Assembly (NCBI RefSeq): GCF_000282335.1
Contig: NZ_AKJM01000049.1
Coordinates: 62,001 to 126,000 of the forward strand
Direction of reading: 5' to 3'
DNA: 64,000 nucleotides
Source of the DNA: Pseudomonas sp. GM48
GTDB taxonomy: Bacteria > Pseudomonadota > Gammaproteobacteria > Pseudomonadales > Pseudomonadaceae
In this document: piece after piece, positions 44,585-53,527 of the stretch
Layout of the letters: the number at the start of each line of letters is the position of its first letter
How positions within the stretch are numbered: the first letter of the stretch is position 1
The notes under the pieces: generated by a model
Seen by the model: only the letters and a program-made list of their open reading frames with translations
What the model was told of the DNA's origin: nothing
Database searches by the model: none
Made by a program: the position numbers and the translations under genes

Positions 44585-45388
44585 TCAGTGATCCTGAGTG
44601 GTGGTGTCGACTGCGGTCAGAAAATCCAGCAGTGTTTGGTTGAAGTGTTCCGGCTGGTCCAGCGGCGTGGCGTGGCGTGAATCGGCGATCACCACCAGCC
44701 GCGCATCAGGCAGCAGTTTTACGTAGCTTTCCTTCAGCGCCACCGGTGTGTAGTCACGGTCGGCACTGACGATGAGGGTTGGACAGGTGACTTTCGAAAG
44801 TCGTTCCTGGACCCCCCAGCCCACAATGGCATTGAAGCTGGCGAGATAAGCATGTTTGTCGTTTTTTGCCCAGCGCTCGGCCATCTTTTGTCGCAATTCT
44901 GCCTGCTCGGGCTTGGGGAACAACTTGTCGCCCAAGGCCTTGCCGATAGCCCCCAGACTCAGCACGCGCATCAGGCTCCAGCGCTTGAACCACTGCCAGT
45001 AATCGTCGCGGCTGCGCAGCTTGACCTCGGGCGCACTGTTGACGATGCACAGGCTTTTCAGCAGTAGCGGCTGATCCACGCCCAGTTGAAAGCCGATCAT
45101 GCCGCCCATGGAAAGCCCCACATAATGCGTCGGGCCAAGGTTCAGATGCTCCATCAGCGCGACCAGATCAGCGCTGAAACCGGCGATGCTGTAGCGCTCC
45201 CGGGGCTTGTCGGAGCGGCCGTGGCCGCGTACATCAGGAACGATCACCCGGTAACGGGTGGCAAGTGTCGGGATCTGTTTTTCCCAGTCCAGCGTGCTGG
45301 AGCCGAGACCGTGGACCAGCAGCAGCGGCGTGCCGTGGCCATATTCCTCATAGTGCAGGTTGCAACCTTCGTGTTCGAAATAGGCCAT
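44585..45388 (-). CDS. Alpha/beta hydrolase
   Basis: The 267-residue hydrolase has a nucleophile elbow GLSMGG with Ser93, an oxyanion loop LVHGLGSS, an acid at Asp210 or Asp212 (SADRDYTP) and His239 (DSRHATPLDQ). No cofactor or membrane anchor is seen, and the substrate is unknown. It lies 14 bp after a LysR gene and 3 bp before ppiA on the same strand. A hydrolase, a cyclophilin and a regulator in one transcript is an unusual grouping with no clear shared pathway. Confidence 0.87.
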   Translation of the reverse strand: MAYFEHEGCNLHYEEYGHGTPLLLVHGLGSSTLDWEKQIPTLATRYRVIVPDVRGHGRSDKPRERYSIAGFSADLVALMEHLNLGPTHYVGLSMGGMIGFQLGVDQPLLLKSLCIVNSAPEVKLRSRDDYWQWFKRWSLMRVLSLGAIGKALGDKLFPKPEQAELRQKMAERWAKNDKHAYLASFNAIVGWGVQERLSKVTCPTLIVSADRDYTPVALKESYVKLLPDARLVVIADSRHATPLDQPEHFNQTLLDFLTAVDTTTQDH

Positions 45389-45402
45389 GCATACACTCCG
45401 TG

Positions 45403-46326
45403 TCAGGCTTGTTCGGGGGCGGCGAACGGTGCGTCCAGTGGTGCAGTGTCAAACGTACGCAGCAGTTCGATGAGAATCTGCGTGGCAGGTCCCAGCGGTT
45501 TGTCCTTGTTCGAATACAGGTAAAAGCTCGGGTTGCGGCTACCGCCCTGATCCAACGGTAGCACCTTGAGCGTACCTTCCTTGAGCTCTCGTTCGATCAT
45601 GTGCCTGGGTAGCCAGGCAAAACCCAGGCCGCTGCTGACGAAAGTCGCGGCGGTGGCCAGGCTACCGACAGTCCAGCGTTGTTCGGCACCGAGCCAGCCG
45701 ACGTCCCGTGGTTGCTGGCGCCCCGAGTCGCGGATCACCACTTGCATCTGGCTTTCCAGGTCCTGGAAGCTCAGTTCGCGGTTGAGGCGGTGCAGGGGAT
45801 GTTCCGGGTGGGCAACCGCGATGAACTCGACGTCGCTCAATTCCGCGCCCAGGTAACCGGGAATACTGAACCCGGTGATGGCCAGGTCGGCCACGCCTTC
45901 GAGCAGGACTTCCTCCACGCCCGACAGCACTTCCTCACGCAGGCGCACCCTGCAGCCACGGCTTTGCGGCATGAATGCGGTCAAGGCGCGGACGAGGCGG
46001 GCGCTTGGGTAAGCGGCATCGACCACCAGGCGTACTTCGGCTTCCCAGCCCTGCTCCATATGATGGGCCAGGTCTTCGAGTTGGCTGGCCTGTTTCACCA
46101 GTTGCCGGGAGCGCCGCAACAGCACGCCGCCGGCTTCGGTCAGCACGGCTTTGCGTCCGTCGATGCGCAGCAACGGCACGCCGAGCTGATCCTGCATGCG
46201 TGCCACGGTGTAGCTGACCGACGATTGCGAGCGATGCAGCGCCTCGGCGGCCTGGGCGAAACCACCGTGATCGACCACAGCCTGCAGCGTTCGCCATTGA
46301 TCAAGGGTCACGCGGGGCGCTTTCAT
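45403..46326 (-). CDS. LysR family regulator
   Basis: The 307-residue protein has the N-terminal winged helix-turn-helix (FAQAAEALHRSQSSVSYTVA, about 23-42) and the LysR effector domain. It heads the probable hydrolase-ppiA operon and is divergent, over 49 bp, from a small secreted protein gene that is followed by azoR. In P. aeruginosa a LysR gene also neighbours azoR1, so control of azoR or of its own operon is plausible; the sequence does not decide between them. Confidence 0.88.
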   Translation of the reverse strand: MKAPRVTLDQWRTLQAVVDHGGFAQAAEALHRSQSSVSYTVARMQDQLGVPLLRIDGRKAVLTEAGGVLLRRSRQLVKQASQLEDLAHHMEQGWEAEVRLVVDAAYPSARLVRALTAFMPQSRGCRVRLREEVLSGVEEVLLEGVADLAITGFSIPGYLGAELSDVEFIAVAHPEHPLHRLNRELSFQDLESQMQVVIRDSGRQQPRDVGWLGAEQRWTVGSLATAATFVSSGLGFAWLPRHMIERELKEGTLKVLPLDQGGSRNPSFYLYSNKDKPLGPATQILIELLRTFDTAPLDAPFAAPEQA

Positions 46327-46375
46327 GTTGAGCTCCTCTTGTCCTAAGCTGGCAGCCCTTATTGGAGGCTGCTGA

Positions 46376-46690
46376 ATGAAAAAATTCTGTTGTGTGCTGC
46401 TGGCGCTGCTGCCGCTGACGGCGATGGCTTACCCGATCGATGTGAAGAAAGACCTCAACGGCATGAAGATCGATTACCAGACCTACGACACGGATAGCGA
46501 CATCGGCTCCATTCAGGTGGCCAACTACGGCGACGTCGATGCAAGCTGCAAAGCCGTTTTCATTAATGGCCCGGAAGCACCACGTACCCGCAAGATCGAC
46601 GTACCGGCCGGCAAGCACAAAAATGCCACCGCCAAGTTCAGCCGCAACATCATCAAGCTGCGCATCGAGCTGAGCTGCACCCCGAAATGA
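46376..46690 (+). CDS. Small secreted protein of unknown function
   Basis: The 104-residue product has a clear signal peptide (MKKFCCVLLALLPLTAMA) and a mature beta-rich domain of about 86 residues with two cysteines (DASCKAVF and ELSCTPK) that could pair. Relatives in Pseudomonas genomes are sometimes mislabelled as phosphoglycerate kinase; nothing here resembles that enzyme. A periplasmic location is likely. It lies between a divergent LysR gene and azoR. Confidence 0.8.
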   Translation: MKKFCCVLLALLPLTAMAYPIDVKKDLNGMKIDYQTYDTDSDIGSIQVANYGDVDASCKAVFINGPEAPRTRKIDVPAGKHKNATAKFSRNIIKLRIELSCTPK

Positions 46691-46702
46691 CAACAATCTT
46701 CT

Positions 46703-46789
46703 GTGGGAGCGGGCTTGCTCGCGAAGAGACCGTGCCAGTCGATATCAACGTGAATGACACACCGCCTTCGCGAGCAAGCCCGCTCCCAC
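46703..46789. repeat. REP pair, GTGGGAGC...TTCGCGAGC orientation
   Basis: Inverted REP cores enclose a spacer with CCAGTCGATATCAACG, sharing CAGTCGATATCA with 36569-36656. It lies 12 bp after the small secreted protein gene. Confidence 0.9.
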
Positions 46790-46918
46790 AGAGTATGCTG
46801 AGCTTATAAACGAATTTATTGATGGGTTATAGCAGTTATTTGCGCTTTTTCATCGATATGACTCTGTTTAACCTTCACTCCATCGACCTACAGCATTCTC
46901 AGATGGAGGCTACATCCC

Positions 46919-47518
46919 ATGTCCCGCGTTCTGATCATCGAAAGCAGTGCCCGTCAGCAAGATTCGATTTCCCGTCAACTGACCCAGACCTTCATCAGCC
47001 AGTGGAAAGCCGCTCACCCGAATGACCAGATCACCGTCCGGGACCTGGCCGTCAAGCCGGTGCCGCACCTGGACATCAACTTGCTGGGTGGCTGGATGAA
47101 GCCCGCCGAGCAGCGCAGTGACATCGAGCAGGCTTCCCTGGAACGCTCCAACCAGTTGACCGATGAATTGCTCGCCGCCGATGTGCTGGTCATGGCCGCG
47201 CCCATGTACAACTTCGCGATTCCCAGCACCCTGAAAGCCTGGCTCGACCATGTGCTGCGTGCCGGCGTGACTTTCAAGTACACCGAAACCGGCCCGCAAG
47301 GCCTGCTCAGCGGCAAGCGCGCCTACGTGTTGACGGCTCGCGGCGGCATCTATGCCGGCAGCGCCGCCGATCACCAGGAACCATACCTGCGTCAGGTCAT
47401 GGGCTTCATCGGTATCCACGACGTGACGTTCATCCACGCCGAAGGCATGAACCTGGGCGGTGACTTCCAGGAGAAAGGCCTGAACCAGGCGAACGCCAAG
47501 CTTTCGCAAGTGGCCTGA
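46919..47518 (+). CDS. azoR: FMN-dependent NADH-azoreductase
   Basis: The 199-residue flavodoxin-fold enzyme has the FMN phosphate loop ESSARQQDSIS, then APMYNFAIPSTLKAWLDHV with FTFKY-like downstream residues, and LTARGGIYAG. AzoR is a cytosolic homodimer reducing quinones and azo compounds with NADH, which protects against thiol and electrophile stress. ATG 46919 follows ATGGAGGC. A strong terminator lies 109 bp downstream. The 5-prime region after the REP pair is AT-rich and suits a promoter. Confidence 0.92.
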   Translation: MSRVLIIESSARQQDSISRQLTQTFISQWKAAHPNDQITVRDLAVKPVPHLDINLLGGWMKPAEQRSDIEQASLERSNQLTDELLAADVLVMAAPMYNFAIPSTLKAWLDHVLRAGVTFKYTETGPQGLLSGKRAYVLTARGGIYAGSAADHQEPYLRQVMGFIGIHDVTFIHAEGMNLGGDFQEKGLNQANAKLSQVA

Positions 47519-47626
47519 CCCGTTAATCGCCGGATAATCGCTGGATGGTCTAGTGACCTGGCGCAACCCTTCAAGCCTGCACGCGCATCGAACCTCCCTT
47601 CGCACTTGTTGCTCCTGAGTGCTCTT

Positions 47627-47664
47627 GCCCGATTGAACGCTTTAGCGAGATCGGGCTTTTTTTT
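47627..47664 (+). terminator. Intrinsic terminator downstream of azoR
   Basis: GCCCGAT and ATCGGGC form the outer stem, CGC-TTTA-GCG an inner one, and eight Ts follow. The 109 bp between the azoR stop and this element contain no ORF with a ribosome site. Together with the REP pair this accounts for the gap 47519-47861. Confidence 0.88.
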
Positions 47665-47697
47665 GCCCGGGATTTTTTGAGCGTACACATAACCCTT

Positions 47698-47785
47698 GTG
47701 GGAGCGGGCTTGCTCGCGAAAGCGGTGTGTCATCCCACATTTATGTCGACTGACACTCCCTCTTCGCGAGCAAGCCCGCTCCCAC
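47698..47785. repeat. REP pair, GTGGGAGC...TTCGCGAGC orientation
   Basis: Inverted REP cores enclose a spacer ending TGTCGACTGACACTCCCTC, shared in part with 50603-50690. It lies between codirectional genes. Confidence 0.9.
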
Positions 47786-47861
47786 AGTTTTTGTGTTGGT
47801 TTAGCGTTCGCGATCAGTAGCAAAACCCGTTATCGTCGCCGCCATTCGAAATGAGGCGAGC

Positions 47862-48725
47862 ATGGGCTATCTACTTTTTGTCACGCTGATCCAGGCGTTT
47901 TCCTTCAGTTTGATCGGCGAATACCTGGCCGGTCATGTCGACAGTTACTTCGCAGTACTCGTACGTGTGCTGCTGGCAGGGTTGGTGTTCATTCCTCTGA
48001 CCCGCTGGCGTTCGGTGGAACCGGCATTCATGCGCGGCATGCTGCTGATCGGCGCGTTGCAGTTCGGCGTGACCTACGTCTGCCTGTACCTGAGCTTTCG
48101 CGTATTGACGGTGCCGGAAGTGTTGCTGTTCACCATCCTCACGCCGTTGCATGTGACCCTGATTGAGGATGCACTGAATCGTCGCTTCAATCCCTGGGCC
48201 CTGGTCGCGGCGCTGGTGGCGGTGGCGGGGGCGGCGGTGATTCGCTTTGACCGGATCAACCCGGACTTCTTCATGGGTTTCCTGTTGCTGCAACTGGCCA
48301 ACTTCACCTACGCCGCCGGGCAGGTACTCTATAAACACCTGGTTGCCCGCCACCCGAGCGATCTGCCGCACTACCGACGCTTCGGTTATTTCTACCTTGG
48401 CGCACTGGCGGTGGCATTGCCGGCGTTTCTGCTGTTCGGCAAACAGAACTTCCTGCCCGAAGCACCGCTGCAATGGGGCGTGCTGCTGTTCCTCGGCCTG
48501 GTTTCGACCGCTTTGGGGCTCTACTGGTGGAACAAAGGCGCGTGCCTGGTCAACGGCGGGACCCTGGCGGTGATGAACAACCTGCATGTGCCGGTGGGGT
48601 TGCTGATCAATCTGCTGATCTGGAACCAGCATGAAGAACTGGGGCGGTTGTTGCTCGGCGGTTCGGTGATTTTGCTAGCAGTGTGGATCAGTCGGTTGGG
48701 CATTAGGCGCGCAAAGATCAGATGA
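47862..48725 (+). CDS. EamA family transporter (carboxylate/amino acid type)
   Basis: The 287-residue protein has ten predicted membrane segments. It begins MGYLLFVTLIQAFSFSLIGEY and contains NFTYAAGQVLYKHL and GLYWWNKGACLVNGGTLAVMNN, features of the EamA group annotated as carboxylate/amino acid/amine transporters. Direction of transport is probably export, substrate unknown. GAGG lies about 8 nt before ATG 47862. It is the last normal-GC gene before a low-GC stretch. Confidence 0.86.
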   Translation: MGYLLFVTLIQAFSFSLIGEYLAGHVDSYFAVLVRVLLAGLVFIPLTRWRSVEPAFMRGMLLIGALQFGVTYVCLYLSFRVLTVPEVLLFTILTPLHVTLIEDALNRRFNPWALVAALVAVAGAAVIRFDRINPDFFMGFLLLQLANFTYAAGQVLYKHLVARHPSDLPHYRRFGYFYLGALAVALPAFLLFGKQNFLPEAPLQWGVLLFLGLVSTALGLYWWNKGACLVNGGTLAVMNNLHVPVGLLINLLIWNQHEELGRLLLGGSVILLAVWISRLGIRRAKIR

Positions 48726-48767
48726 CATCTATGTGATCATCATTTGTCTGCTTTTTTGGTGTTTTAA

Positions 48768-50243
48768 ATGACTTGTAATGCTAATGCCTTTCCCCTTAAA
48801 AGCTTATGCTTGATGCTTCTTTCTGTTGTGTTGTCGCCTTTTGTATTGGCTGATGAAGTGCCTGTAAAAAATTGGCAGGAGCTAACTGTCAATGATCTTT
48901 CTGTTATTCGGCAACTGATAGTTGATTCTCATCCGGGTGCTATAGATAGTAATAATGAGTCTTTTACAGACTGGGTCGAACAGGGTTATCTGGAGGCTAG
49001 TCAGCTGGCAAAACGTGTCAACTCAAAGAAAGACTCTCAAGCCGTGCTTGATTTTTACATCGCGGGCTTCAAGGATGGACACGTAGGGCTGAGTCAAAGT
49101 AATCCTGGGGGTTCTTCTTGGGCAGGTTTTATTCTGGACATGCAGGGGCAGGATTTTGTTGTAAAGCACGCCGCAAAAAATTGGCCTGTGCCGTTACCGC
49201 CGATTGATTCCAAGGTTATATCGTGTGATGACAAATCAGTTCACGAGATACTAGAGAGTGAAATATCTCCTTATGTTGATCGTAGACTTAGCCTGAAGTC
49301 GGTCTGGTTGCATTTGGCTACGCAGTTAACGGTCGATGATGCCAACTATCCTGTGCTGGCGAGGGTCTTGTCAAAAAGCTGTCTGGTTATTCTCCCAAAT
49401 GGAGCAAGACAAAATTTTACTTTGTTATGGCAAGAAGACTCCGGACAATTAGAGGCTTTCCTGCACCAGCCTCAACCGGTCCAATCTCTCAAGGATTTGG
49501 GGGGCGGGCGATATTGGATACATGTATCCAACTTCATGCCATCAGCAGCCGAGAATGCTTCCCTCGATAAAATGCTCGACGTCATTAAGAGTCTCGATGA
49601 TGCCAAGCTGGTTGTGCTTGATACACGAGGCAATCGCGGCGGCAACAGTTTAGTGGGGGCTGAAATACTGTCCGCTCTGTTAGGCTCGAAATTGGTAAAA
49701 AGCCTGGATGAGCCATCTCGTGCGTATGCGATGTGGCGAGTTTCTCCTTTTGCACTCTCAACGTTCAATAAAGCGCTCACTGCCATGGAAAGCGACTATG
49801 GAAAAAATAGTGAAGCTTATAAATTTGTTTTTAGTTTAACCAGATCGATGGAACTCGCACTTCACGAAAAGAAAGACTGGTTGCGTCAGCCCAGCACTTC
49901 CTCGGTCGATCAAGAGGGTTCGAGAGGAGTCAATGCCCAAGGTTTTAAAGGTAAGCTTGCGCTGGTTACTGACTCATTTTGCGCAAGTGCCTGTCTCGAC
50001 TTTGCGGACGTCGTTCTTACTGTTCCGGGGGTTGTTCATTTGGGGTTACCCACGAGCGCCGATACGCTTTATATTGATATTGGCGCTCAAACGCTGCCGA
50101 GTGGCGCCGAGTTCTGGCTGCCATTAAAGGTATGGAGAGGTCGAACGCGAGGAAATAATCAAAGTTATGATCCGCAATTTGTTTTTAATGGCGATATAAA
50201 CGATACACCTGCAGTTCAAAAGTGGGTTCTTGAACATTTATGA
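48768..50243 (+). CDS. Secreted S41-like peptidase, low GC
   Basis: The 491-residue product has a signal peptide (hydrophobic LCLMLLSVVLSPFVLA, about 13-28). The C-terminal half has two S41 (tail-specific/CtpA) landmarks: LVVLDTRGNRGGNS at 281-294, and TDSFCASACLDFAD at 401-414, where Ser407 occupies the nucleophile position. No PDZ domain is obvious. Third-position AT use is clearly higher than in nearby genes, a sign of transfer. The interval to the next recognisable element is the broken DNA at 50304-50572. It is probably a periplasmic or secreted serine peptidase or a related hydrolase; its target is unknown. Confidence 0.72.
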   Translation: MTCNANAFPLKSLCLMLLSVVLSPFVLADEVPVKNWQELTVNDLSVIRQLIVDSHPGAIDSNNESFTDWVEQGYLEASQLAKRVNSKKDSQAVLDFYIAGFKDGHVGLSQSNPGGSSWAGFILDMQGQDFVVKHAAKNWPVPLPPIDSKVISCDDKSVHEILESEISPYVDRRLSLKSVWLHLATQLTVDDANYPVLARVLSKSCLVILPNGARQNFTLLWQEDSGQLEAFLHQPQPVQSLKDLGGGRYWIHVSNFMPSAAENASLDKMLDVIKSLDDAKLVVLDTRGNRGGNSLVGAEILSALLGSKLVKSLDEPSRAYAMWRVSPFALSTFNKALTAMESDYGKNSEAYKFVFSLTRSMELALHEKKDWLRQPSTSSVDQEGSRGVNAQGFKGKLALVTDSFCASACLDFADVVLTVPGVVHLGLPTSADTLYIDIGAQTLPSGAEFWLPLKVWRGRTRGNNQSYDPQFVFNGDINDTPAVQKWVLEHL

Positions 50244-50303
50244 TCGGGTCAGCGCCATTCCTCAAGCGCGCCGAAAAACCGGTGTAGGAGCTGCCGCAGG
50301 GGA

Positions 50304-50366
50304 TTGCGGTATTACATGATGTGTTTTTCCGGCTCGGGAATATGGCTGCGCCCAGGACCGCCAGCA
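50304..50366. repeat. Degenerate copy of the mscS-like gene 3-prime end
   Basis: This 63-bp stretch aligns to 53518-53581, the end of the mechanosensitive channel gene and 10 bp beyond it, at roughly three quarters identity by hand (shared blocks TTGCGGTATT, TTTTTC, ATGGCT, GCGCCCAG). Read on the minus strand it encodes LAVLGAAIFPSRKN, comparable to PAVLGASHLPELKK of the intact protein. A short half-REP (GTGTAGGAGCTGCCGCAGG) precedes it at 50282-50300. Confidence 0.6.
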
Positions 50367-50374
50367 AAGAAACC

Positions 50375-50572
50375 AGCGACATGTCGGTGCAACGGATGAT
50401 TCAGGTCGGCGTGGTGCCGGTGATCTGGCAACAAGCATTACTCGAATACCAGCGTGACTGGGCGCACAAGGATACTTATGAGGCGGTGATGGAACACAGC
50501 GGCACGTATGGCATGGGCGTGGATTACGCTTACACCATGGTGCACAAGGCATCGCAGCGCAAGGTCAAGTAA
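50375..50572 (+). pseudogene. C-terminal remnant of a YcaC/isochorismatase-family hydrolase
   Basis: The last 65 codons read SDMSVQRMIQVGVVPVIW, then QRDWAHKDTYEAVM and GTYGMGVDYAY, the recognisable C-terminus of YcaC-type cysteine hydrolases. About 140 N-terminal residues, including the catalytic Asp, Lys and Cys, are missing; the frame instead joins the mscS-like fragment at about 50367-50375. No start with a ribosome site serves it, so I treat it as a deletion remnant. Confidence 0.75.
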
Positions 50573-50602
50573 GCCGCCAATGTTGAATTAGATGCTATCC
50601 CT

Positions 50603-50690
50603 GTGGGAGCGAGCTTGCTCGCGATAGCGGAATGTCTGATGACACTTGGGTTGACTGACACTCCCTCGTCGCAAGCAAGCTCGCTCCCAC
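50603..50690. repeat. REP pair, GTGGGAGCGAGC variant
   Basis: GTGGGAGCGAGCTTGCTCGCG and TCGCAAGCAAGCTCGCTCCC differ at one base, so the second arm has begun to decay. The spacer includes GACTGACACTCCCTCG. It lies between the broken gene and the MFS gene. Confidence 0.88.
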
Positions 50691-50737
50691 AATTGTTCTG
50701 TTGTTAAGCCCACAGTAGTCGTGATCAGGGAACCGTC

Positions 50738-52345
50738 ATGAGCCAGCCCAGCGAAAGTACTGTCAGTTCCGTTAACCGTTCACCGTGGAGTCCTTTGAAA
50801 CACGGGATTTTCCGTGGACTGTGGCTGGCCAGCATTGCCTCGAACATCGGCACCTGGATGCATGAGGTCGGCGCCGGATGGTTGATGACCTCGTTGTCGG
50901 CCAGCCCGATGACCGTGTCGCTGGTACAGGTCGCCAGTGCGGCACCGATGTTTTTTCTCGCCTTGCCGGCGGGTGCGTTGGCCGACATTGTCGACAAGCG
51001 TCGTTATCTGTTGATGGTGCAAGGCTGGATGGCCGGCGTGGCGTTGTTGTTGGCATTGCTGACCCTGAGCGGGTTGATGACCGTGCCATTGTTGCTGCTG
51101 TTGACCCTGGCCATGGGCACTGGTACGGCGTTGATGATGCCGGCTTGGTCGTCCCTGACCCCGGAATTGGTGCCCGGTGACGAGTTGCCAGCGGCGATTG
51201 CCTTAAGCAGTGTCGGGACCAATCTGGCCCGAGCGGTCGGCCCCGCCATCGCCGGCGTGCTGGTAAGTCTGGTGGGGCCATGGGCGACTTTCGCACTCAA
51301 TGCATTGTCGTTTTTCGGTGTGATCGCTGTGCTCTGGCTCTGGCGGCGCGAGGCGAAAGTGGCGGTCTTGCCGGCCGAGCGGCTGTTCAGCGCAATGCGG
51401 GTTGGCTGGCGCTATGCGCGCAGTGCCCGGCCATTGCAACGGGTGTTGATCCGGACTCTGGCGTTCTTCTTCGGCGCCAGTGCCGGAATGTCGTTGCTAC
51501 CGCTGATTGTGCGCGGCGAATTGCACGGCAGTGCGGCGCAATTCGGTGTGTTGCTGGGCAGCGTCGGCGTTGGCGCGGTATTGGGCGCCATGTGGCTGCC
51601 AAGGTTGCGTCAACAGTTGGCGGTAGACCGCCTGGTAGCTGGCGCCAGCCTGATTTACGCCATCGTATTGTTTGCCCTGGCGTGGCTGCGGGATTTCTAT
51701 CTGCTGATTCCGGTGATGTTGATCAGTGGCGCGGCCTGGATCGCCGTTCTGTCGAATTTTCAGGTGGCGGCGCAAACTTCGGTGCCGGCCTGGGTGCGAG
51801 CCCGGGCGCTGGCAGTGTACATCCTGATGTTCTTCGGCAGTATGGCGCTGGGCGGGTTGCTTTGGGGCTGGGTCGCCAGCCAGAGTTCAATGAGCGTCGC
51901 CCTCAGTGCAGCGGGCACGGTGCTGATGCTGGGCGTCATCCTGACCTGGCGTGTCGCGTTACCGCAACGGGTCGCAGAGGACCTCGCGCCATCACTGCAT
52001 TGGCCACAACCGTTGTTGGCCGAAGGTGTTGATCACGAGCGCGGGCCGGTCATGGTGATCCTGGAATATGACATCCCTTTGGAACATGCCCAGGCGTTTG
52101 CCAAGGCGATGGACGCGGTGCGCCGGATGCGGCAGCGCAACGGTTCGTTTTCCTGGGGGCTGGTTCAGGACAGCGAGAATCCGCGGCTGTGGTGCGAGTT
52201 TTTTTTCGATGAGTCCTGGGTCGGTCATTTGCGCCACCACGGACGGGTGACCCGCGCCGAACGCAAGATCGAGGCGGCGGCGCGACGTTTCCAGACTGAT
52301 GGCGTTGCGGTGCGCATCCGGCATTTACTGCACGGGCAAACTTAA
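50738..52345 (+). CDS. MFS exporter with C-terminal ABM-like domain
   Basis: The 535-residue protein is an MFS_3 (EntS-like) exporter over about 1-410, with 12 predicted membrane segments and GALADIVDKRRYLL as its loop motif. A soluble domain at about 430-535 follows, containing VMVILEYDIPLEHAQAF, SFSWGLVQDSENPRLWCEFF and a final helix, similar to antibiotic biosynthesis monooxygenase-type ferredoxin-like folds. The fusion is seen in proteobacterial MFS_3 proteins. It probably exports a small hydrophobic compound, and the tail may bind it; both are inferences. GC is normal, unlike its two neighbours. Confidence 0.83.
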   Translation: MSQPSESTVSSVNRSPWSPLKHGIFRGLWLASIASNIGTWMHEVGAGWLMTSLSASPMTVSLVQVASAAPMFFLALPAGALADIVDKRRYLLMVQGWMAGVALLLALLTLSGLMTVPLLLLLTLAMGTGTALMMPAWSSLTPELVPGDELPAAIALSSVGTNLARAVGPAIAGVLVSLVGPWATFALNALSFFGVIAVLWLWRREAKVAVLPAERLFSAMRVGWRYARSARPLQRVLIRTLAFFFGASAGMSLLPLIVRGELHGSAAQFGVLLGSVGVGAVLGAMWLPRLRQQLAVDRLVAGASLIYAIVLFALAWLRDFYLLIPVMLISGAAWIAVLSNFQVAAQTSVPAWVRARALAVYILMFFGSMALGGLLWGWVASQSSMSVALSAAGTVLMLGVILTWRVALPQRVAEDLAPSLHWPQPLLAEGVDHERGPVMVILEYDIPLEHAQAFAKAMDAVRRMRQRNGSFSWGLVQDSENPRLWCEFFFDESWVGHLRHHGRVTRAERKIEAAARRFQTDGVAVRIRHLLHGQT

Positions 52346-52386
52346 ACTTTTGACTTTAGAGCAACCGTTTGCCCGGCGTTGAAAAG

Positions 52387-53441
52387 TTATTCAGTTGTTT
52401 GCCCTTGGTTTGGAGCGCCGGAAGGCACTACGTTTGTGCTTTTATCGTGTGTCTTGACCCATCTGGATATAGGTTTTTCAATGAGGTTGAAACTCAATGT
52501 CGATATTGCAGTGATCAGCCCAAGAATCATTGCCAGCGTGGTGAGGTGGCTGAGGTTTAGTGTTTGTTGGATTTTTATCATGTAGGACATAACCAGTACA
52601 TGACATAGGTAAGTCGAGTATGACCAATCGCCCAGTTTATTGATCAGTTCGATTCTAGAGAAAAAGCGTTCTTGAGATAGCGCAGCAAGTAAAATGGCAG
52701 CGCAAGGTAGTCCCGATTTCCATGGTGAGTGAGCCGTCTGGCCGTAGTGGATAATAACTCCGAGGGCGGCCACTGCCATAATCAGTGCTGGAGCCAAGGG
52801 GATACGTTGTACAAGGTTTCTTTGGTACGCGTACGCAATGATTATTCCGAATGTAAATTCAAACACAATGGGGTTGTGGTAGAAAGCAAAGCCACCGCCA
52901 AGGTGCGGCAGTGCCTTGTATAGCAGGAAAATGCCAAGAGTGATCGTGGGTACTCTGAACTTCTCAGGGGAAAACAGGCTGGCCAGAAAGACGGCGTAAA
53001 ACACCATCTCATAGTTGAGTGTCCAGCCAACCGTCATCAGTGGATAAAAACCGATTCCGGATGGATTCTGTGCGGGGATAAAAAACAGGCTTTTCAGCAG
53101 GAATACGGGCTCATAGAGTGTCAGTGGTACCGAGCCGGGTAAAAAATCAATGTCACTGCAGTGATGCAGGTAAACATCCAATAGGCGGGGGCAATTCTTG
53201 CTAATCGATGGCGGACGAATGTTGCAGGGGAAATTTTTTTGCCGGTAGCGGAAAGGTAAATCACAAAGCCGCTTATGACAAAAAACAAATCGACGCCGAT
53301 GGCACCATACCGTTGCATCGAAACGGACACCGGATCGGTTAGTTGGAAGTTATGGACTAACTGCATGTAATTGTGGAAGACCACTATCCATGCAGCGAGC
53401 GCGCGTAATGTTTGAATGGAATTGAGCGTTGCTCGATGCAT
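52387..53441 (-). pseudogene. Acyltransferase-3 (OafA-like), split by a frameshift
   Basis: Two overlapping frames together make one integral-membrane O-acyltransferase of about 350 residues. The first (53441-53121) holds RALAAWIVVFHNYMQ with the catalytic His, GVDLFFVISGFVIYLS and RLARIAPAYW. The second (53181-52387) supplies the remaining membrane segments, including DWSYSTYLCHV. They meet at a run of six Ts on the minus strand (53146-53141); one extra T would join them as IFLPGSVPL. Such enzymes O-acetylate surface polysaccharides. Low GC marks it as acquired. It is either inactivated, phase-variable, or a one-base sequencing error. Confidence 0.82.
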
Positions 53442-53527
53442 CTGCCAAAGGGATCGAGTATACCGATGTAGCCTTGGTGTCGCCTACGTTTGCTGATGAA
53501 CAGGTCGCACATGGCGGTTGCGGTATT

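Noticed and set aside
53141-53181. Programmed -1 ribosomal frameshift on T TTT TTA in the acyltransferase
   Set aside because: The heptamer is in the wrong phase for the first frame; a canonical shift would move ribosomes from the second frame into the first, so simple slippage or mutation is more likely.
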